DNA from: a bacterium
Lineage (GTDB): Bacteria; Pseudomonadota; Gammaproteobacteria; Burkholderiales; Burkholderiaceae_C
Assembly: GCA_030824095.1 (NCBI GenBank)
Contig: JAVBYK010000495.1
Span: 1-8,004, forward strand
Direction of reading: 5' to 3'
DNA length: 8,004 bases
Positions within the stretch are counted from its first letter, which is position 1. Each line of letters begins with the position of its first letter. Positions 1 through 8,004 of this stretch are shown in pieces. Position numbers and translations under genes: made by a program. The notes under the pieces were generated by a model. It ran no database searches and was not told the DNA's origin. It worked only from the letters and a program-made list of their open reading frames with translations.

Positions 1-2057
1 AGGCGCTGATCACCCTGCTGGGTCCAGCGGGCATTGAGCAGCACCCAGATTTCCTTGCCCTTGGAGTCGCGGAAACGGGCTTCGTAGTCGTCCACCCGCC
101 CCTCGGTTCTGAACTGCTGCAAGAAGGCATCGCGCTCTTCGATGCTGGCCCAAAATTCGGAGCCCTTGCGCCTCTTCAGCTGTTCCAGCGTGACGCCCAG
201 CATGTCAGCCAGACGCCGGTTGGCAAACACCACGTGGCCGTCCATATCCACCATGGTCACGGCCGAGGGGCTGTCCTCCAGCAACTGGGTCAGGCGGGCC
301 TCGTTCTCGGCAATCAGCTTTTGCTGCGCGGCGAGTTCATCGGCCTGCTGTTGCGTGGCCAGCAGCAAGCCTTGGGTGCGCTGGTTGCGCTCCAGGATTT
401 CCATGCACAAGGCCAGCATGGGCAGCAGGCTGTCCAGCAGGGCCTGGTCATCGTCGCAAAAGGCTTCCAGCAGGGCCAGCTCCACGATGCCGAGCAAGAC
501 ACCGTTGTTCATCACCGGCTGGATCAGGATCGTCCGGGGTTTGGCGCGGGCCAGCGCCGAGTCCACCCGCACCGGGTCCGCGACCGGGTTGTCCAGGCGA
601 ATCAGGCGCTGCTCCAGCGCGCACTGGCCGACAAGGCCTTCGCCATAGGCAATGGCCGGCGCCAGAGTCGGGTCTCCCTGGCGGGCATATCCGCTGCTCA
701 ACACCAGGCGCTGGTTCACGGTGTCGGCCAGGTACAGGCTGCCCTGCCCCAGCGCCAGGCGCGTGGCCAGCCCCGTCAGCAGGGCCGTTCCAAGTTCGGG
801 AAAATTCTGGGCCTTTTGCAGCGCGGTGGACAGCTCGGCAATCGCCGTGGCCCGGCTCCCCTGGGCCGCCAACTCCTGGTTGCCAGCGGCCAATTGTTCA
901 AACAGCGCGCTGACGGGTTCGGCCACCTTGCGGTACAGACGCATGGCCAGCACGGCGCCACAAACGGTGAGCGTCAGCAGCCCCAGGGCCATGGCAATCG
1001 AGAAGCGCCGGGACCAGGGGGCAAAGTCGCTCTCCGGCGCGCTCAGGGCCAGCCGAAACTCCTGATTGCGCAGCGGCTGGGGCAGCAGTTTGACCCGCCA
1101 GAAGCCGTCCGCAACCGGCACCCGGATACCCAGAGGCGATGTGTCATTCGCCGCGGCTTTTAGTGCGGAGGCCAGTACCGAGAGGCCAATGGCGCCGGGC
1201 TCCTGCATGACAGCCTTTTTGACGGTATCCGGCTGGTCGAACCCATTGTTGCGGGGCAGACCCAGAACCTTGCCGTCCGGCGTCAGCAGGGTCACATGCC
1301 CATGCCGGGCGTAGTCCATGTCCAGCGTCAGGCGCGTCAGGTCGGACAGCAGCACGTCAAATGCGACAACCCATTGTCGGCCGTTACCGGCATCGGTCCA
1401 GCGCACGGCGGCCGTGATGCCGGGTTCCTGGGTGGTCTGGAACAGGTAGGGTGCGGTCCAATAGACCGTGTTCTCGGGCGCTGTCATGACGCCGGTGAAC
1501 CAGGGCCGTTTGCGGGGGTCGTAGTCCTGCTCCTTCCACTCCTCACCGATACGGGTGCGGGCATCCTTCCACGCCAGCCAGTGCTGCTGTTTGCCGCTCT
1601 TGGGCACATGCGTGACCCGGTTCTTCCAGCCCTCCGGCACCTTGAGCAGCAGGATTTCCCGGCCCTCATCGCTGGCCAGGTGCACGCTGCTGATGATGGT
1701 GCGCTGGGTGATGGCTGGAATCATGACCCGGTTCAGGGCCGCCGCATCATCCAGACCCAGCACCCCCTCCTGGGTCCAGTCGCGCATGGTCAGCACAATG
1801 CGGTCAATCTGGGCGGCCAGGGCGTCCACTCGGGAAGCCATGTGCTCGGCAGCCTCGCGCTGTGCAATCTGGGCATTGGCCAGGGCCGCCGGCTTGGCCC
1901 GCCACTGGTAGAAGGCGCCCGCCATGACGACGATCAGCAGCAGACCGATGGCGGGCACGCCCCAGCTCAGGCGGCGCAACAGGCCGCGCACCTTGCGGCT
2001 GGAGCGCTGCAGGGCGGCCGAAGCGTCGGGCATGGGTGTCGTGGCTGGGTGTTGCAT
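1..2057 (-). CDS. Membrane sensor protein with dCache-like domain, GAF and PAS (partial, 3' end outside window)
   Basis: An uninterrupted reading frame of 685 codons runs off the left edge. The start taken is ATG at 2057, 8 bp after the kinase stop; an in-frame GTG at 2069 would add four residues. A membrane helix at about 34-52 is followed by an extracytoplasmic domain (about 55-345) with YDPRKRPWF at 179-187 and TAPYLF at 201-206. These match dCache_1 receptors, which bind amino acids or other small molecules; the ligand cannot be named. A second helix spans about 352-372. The cytoplasmic part has GAF (about 408-555, GEGLVGQ at 472-478, LLGIVELA at 521-528), a short coiled-coil linker and a PAS domain beginning near 587. 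That PAS has an ERD...GRVDDYE segment (641-659) typical of PAS domains before kinase, GGDEF or cyclase outputs. The output, if any, is outside the window. GAF and linker are close relatives of those in the hybrid kinase, suggesting duplication. Its place at the end of the operon makes it a partner or parallel input to that kinase. Confidence 0.88.
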   Translation of the reverse strand, partial: MQHPATTPMPDASAALQRSSRKVRGLLRRLSWGVPAIGLLLIVVMAGAFYQWRAKPAALANAQIAQREAAEHMASRVDALAAQIDRIVLTMRDWTQEGVLGLDDAAALNRVMIPAITQRTIISSVHLASDEGREILLLKVPEGWKNRVTHVPKSGKQQHWLAWKDARTRIGEEWKEQDYDPRKRPWFTGVMTAPENTVYWTAPYLFQTTQEPGITAAVRWTDAGNGRQWVVAFDVLLSDLTRLTLDMDYARHGHVTLLTPDGKVLGLPRNNGFDQPDTVKKAVMQEPGAIGLSVLASALKAAANDTSPLGIRVPVADGFWRVKLLPQPLRNQEFRLALSAPESDFAPWSRRFSIAMALGLLTLTVCGAVLAMRLYRKVAEPVSALFEQLAAGNQELAAQGSRATAIAELSTALQKAQNFPELGTALLTGLATRLALGQGSLYLADTVNQRLVLSSGYARQGDPTLAPAIAYGEGLVGQCALEQRLIRLDNPVADPVRVDSALARAKPRTILIQPVMNNGVLLGIVELALLEAFCDDDQALLDSLLPMLALCMEILERNQRTQGLLLATQQQADELAAQQKLIAENEARLTQLLEDSPSAVTMVDMDGHVVFANRRLADMLGVTLEQLKRRKGSEFWASIEERDAFLQQFRTEGRVDDYEARFRDSKGKEIWVLLNARWTQQGDQR

Positions 2058-2065
2058 GGCGGGTC

Positions 2066-5886
<3,821 letters not shown>

Positions 5887-5890
<4 letters not shown>

Positions 5891-7845
5891 GACCTATCCT
5901 CCTCGCCCAGGGCATCCAGATCGACCACCGTCCCCACCAGTCCACCGGGTGAGCCATCCGTCTTGCAAAAGCCGGCCACGTAATACAGCGTGGAGTGCAC
6001 CCTGCCATCGGCCAGCGGAATTTTGGTGATGCGGCGCACCACGCCGGCCGATGCGATGGTGGCCTCGTCCTCGGCCTGGTAGGCCACGCGGTCTTCCAGG
6101 GGCAGGTAGTCCAGTTCCATCACGGTCTTGCCGATGAGTGTTTCGCGCTGCACGTTGAAAGCCTTTTCATAGGCGCGGTTGAAGCCGACAAAGCGCGCGT
6201 CCGGCCCCTTGTAGAACAGCGGGTAGGGAATGGCATCGATCAGGGTCTGCTGGAAGCCCAGCAGTTCGGCACTGGCCAAGCGCGCCGCGGCGGTGTCGGC
6301 CAGAATCTGCTGCGTGTGCCGGGCACGCGCCAGGATTTGGAGGTTCATGGCCAGCAACTGGGTCAGTTCGGCAAAGTGGTCGTGCGCAAATTGGTCTGCG
6401 CCGTCCTGGATGGCGATTTCCACCGCACCCAGCAACGTGGTGTTGTGCACGATGGGCACCATGACAATGGCCCCGGGTGTGGCGTTGCCCAGCCCGGATC
6501 GTATGGTCCAGATGCCTTGCTGCTGCGTGGTGATGACCCGGCTGCGCTGCTCGGCGGCCACCTGCCCCAGCAGCCCCTCGCCCACCACCAGTTCCTGCGG
6601 CGCAGTGTCCCCACAGGCAAAGGCGGCCATCAGTTGCATGCGAGGGGTGGTCTCCGATTGCCTGACATAGACCACGCCTTGCAGAGCGCCGAACAGGTGG
6701 TGCGATTCCTGAAGGAAGTTCTGGCACAGGGTCTGCACGTCGTCGCTTTGCTGCAGGTGCACGAAGGCCGTGGCCATCTGCGTGCGGTAGCGCAACTGGC
6801 TCTCCTGCGTCTGGGCAAACAACTGCAGCTTGTCGCTGGCCTGCGCCTGGGCATAGCGCCCCTTGAACAGGTGCAGCAGCATCCAGCCCAGCAAGCCCAC
6901 CAGGATTGCCGCCACACTGGCGCGTGCCGCAGTGAACTTCCAGGGCACGGATTGGGACAGGTCCTCCAGCACCAGCAGGCTCCAGTCGCCAGATGGGTCG
7001 TTCCAGTTCACCTTGGCATGGGCTACAGCATAGGGAACACCCCCCATGCTCTGCACACCTGTGGTGGGGGCCACTGGCAGGGGCTGCGGCTCGGTGCTGT
7101 CAAACAGCGTGCCGAACTGTTTCAGGTCCCGGATGTCCTTGATGCGCTGGGGCGTGACCTCCCCTGCCAGACGCCCAACCCATTCCGAGCGGTTGCTGGC
7201 AAACACCACACCCTGTGGCGACAGCAACAAGGCGGTGTCAAATCGGTTTTTCAGCAGGCCATCCACCCGGTCCAGCGTGGTGCGGGCCACCAGTGCGCCC
7301 ACACCCGAAGTGGACTTGGCCTGCTCGGCAAAGACCGGCGCGGTGAAATAGATGGCGCGGTCACCCCGGGCCATGCTGACCGCTGCATAAACATTGGTCT
7401 TGCCCTGCATGGCCATCTGGAAATAGGGGCGAAACTGCACGTTGAGACCGGTGGATGGCGCGCTGGTCCTGTCCCACGCGGTCTTGATGATGCCGTCGCT
7501 GCCGACGACGAACACGCCATCCGCATCAAACGAGCTGCCCACGGCGGCCAGCTTGGCCGGAATATTGGCATTGACAGACAGCAGGCCATTGGTGGCGTCC
7601 TGCTTGATGTCGCTGTCAATCAGGCCCAGCAGTGTGATGGAGCCCATCAGGTTGCCATTGAGCGTGCTGGACATGATCTCGATGCCACTGCGCTGCGCCT
7701 CGGTCTCCAGCAGCGACAGGCGTTGCTGCTGGCGCCAGTTCACGTCGGCCGACCACACCAGTGCGCCCACGCCCAGGCCGATGCAGAGCATGCCGGCCCA
7801 GGCCCAGCGCATGTGCGCCGCGAAGAAAAATGCGATCCGGTTCAT
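5887..7845 (-). CDS. Membrane sensor protein: dCache-like periplasmic domain, GAF, PAS; no kinase or other output domain
   Basis: This 652-aa protein probably sits in the inner membrane and senses an external ligand. A membrane helix lies at about residues 13-32, followed by an extracytoplasmic region (about 40-300) and a second helix (about 308-327). The extracytoplasmic part carries an FRPYFQMAMQGK segment (138-149) and YFTAPV (166-171), features known from double-Cache sensors of the DctB type that bind small carboxylates; the ligand here is inferred only as a class. The cytoplasmic part has a GAF domain (about 362-505, with GEGLLGQ at 422-428 and LLGAVEIA at 471-478). A helical linker leads to a PAS domain (about 528-645, with PLFYK at 542-546 and VDL near the end). 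The protein stops just after PAS, so no HisKA, GGDEF, EAL or methyl-accepting domain follows. The ATG fits the N-terminal membrane helix and has a purine-rich site upstream. Its stop overlaps the next start by 4 bp (ATGA), indicating translational coupling with the hybrid kinase, which it may regulate as an accessory sensor (inference). Confidence 0.9.
5898..5903 (-). promoter_or_regulatory. Strong ribosome binding site of the hybrid kinase gene, inside the end of the upstream gene
   Basis: The minus strand reads AGGAGG, then a 7-nt spacer (ATAGGTC), then ATG at 5890. This is a near-perfect Shine-Dalgarno sequence at an ideal distance and settles the kinase start. It lies within the last codons of the 652-aa sensor (encoding Glu-Glu-Asp), and the start codon overlaps that gene's stop as ATGA. 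The arrangement permits both re-initiation and independent ribosome entry, so the kinase may be made in excess of the sensor. Confidence 0.85.
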
Positions 7846-7849
7846 GAAG

Positions 7850-7855
7850 CCCTCT
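7850..7855 (-). promoter_or_regulatory. Probable ribosome binding site of the 652-aa sensor gene
   Basis: The minus strand reads AGAGGG followed by a short CTTC spacer and then ATG. This purine run is the only Shine-Dalgarno-like sequence in the 33-bp gap after the preceding stop codon. The spacing is short (4 nt from the end of AGAGGG), so translation may be modest or helped by ribosomes finishing the upstream gene. No stem-loop followed by a T-run occurs in the gap. Confidence 0.5.
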
Positions 7856-7878
7856 GGTGAAGCGCGTTGCGGCCGATG

Positions 7879-8004
7879 TCAGCCGGTGATGACCTTGAGG
7901 GTCTCTGCCTTGTGCGCCAGATCGGCGTCGCTGTCCGCATAGCGCTGGGCCACTGCCTGGAACTGTTCAGTCAACGCCAGGAAGGCATCCACAATGTCCG
8001 GGTC
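7879..8004 (-). CDS. C-terminal end of a probable HD-GYP-type response regulator (partial, 5' end outside window)
   Basis: The last 41 codons of a gene entering from the right edge are visible, ending in TGA at 7881-7879. The peptide starts DPDIVDAFLAL and continues with a helical, charged tail ending in KVITG. A DP-(D/E)-(I/V)-V-(D/E)-AF segment followed by an amphipathic helix with a QRYADSD-like stretch is typical of the extreme C-terminus of HD-GYP domains in RpfG-like response regulators (REC plus HD-GYP). These hydrolyse cyclic-di-GMP in the cytoplasm. The catalytic HD and GYP motifs and any REC domain lie outside the window, so the call rests on the tail and on the neighbouring sensor kinase genes. 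The next gene starts 33 bp downstream with no terminator between, which suggests co-transcription. Alternatives are a stand-alone HD-GYP protein or another HD-domain protein. Reading frame and stop are certain; the family call is moderate. Confidence 0.66.
   Translation of the reverse strand, partial: DPDIVDAFLALTEQFQAVAQRYADSDADLAHKAETLKVITG

Noticed and set aside
5995..7860. A 621-codon open frame on the plus strand, antisense to the 652-aa sensor
   Set aside because: It has the same low-information His/Gln/Gly-rich composition and no domain, and it fully overlaps a well-supported sensor gene. It is a shadow of codon bias.
7846..7878. Terminator or promoter in the gap before the 652-aa sensor
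   Set aside because: The gap is only 33 bp, with no hairpin plus T-run and no convincing -35/-10 pair. It is better read as an intra-operon spacer.

Overview
The window is a GC-rich stretch (roughly 60-65 % G+C by eye) read entirely on the minus strand. It holds two complete genes and two edge-truncated genes. Codon usage (CTG/GCC/CAG heavy), strong GC3 bias and protein style suggest a betaproteobacterium, most likely order Burkholderiales, family Comamonadaceae. That placement is inference from style, not from a marker gene. No RNA gene, insertion sequence, CRISPR array or integration site was found, and no gene-free stretch exceeds about 35 bases.

In transcription order (high to low coordinates) the layout is as follows. 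First is the last 41 codons of a protein whose tail resembles an HD-GYP cyclic-di-GMP phosphodiesterase response regulator (8004-7879). After a 33-bp gap comes a 652-aa membrane sensor with a periplasmic dCache-like domain, a GAF domain and a terminal PAS domain, but no kinase or other output domain (7845-5887). Its ATGA overlap leads into a 1274-aa hybrid histidine kinase: periplasmic four-helix bundle, HAMP, GAF, PAS, PAS, HisKA, HATPase, REC, REC (5890-2066). Last is a third membrane sensor with a dCache-like domain, GAF and PAS, cut by the left edge after 685 codons (2057-1).

The tight spacing, two overlapping or near-overlapping junctions and lack of any terminator hairpin point to one operon. 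The genes most plausibly form a multi-sensor phosphorelay: several membrane receptors with different periplasmic heads but closely related GAF modules, one hybrid kinase, and an output that changes c-di-GMP levels. The kinase has no HPt domain of its own, so either the second receiver is a phosphate sink or a separate HPt protein is needed.

The most striking signal is in the three homologous GAF-to-PAS linkers. Between matched anchor residues they are 39, 46 and 60 residues long, so they differ by exactly one, two or three heptads. This suggests that coiled-coil phase is under selection while its length is free to change.
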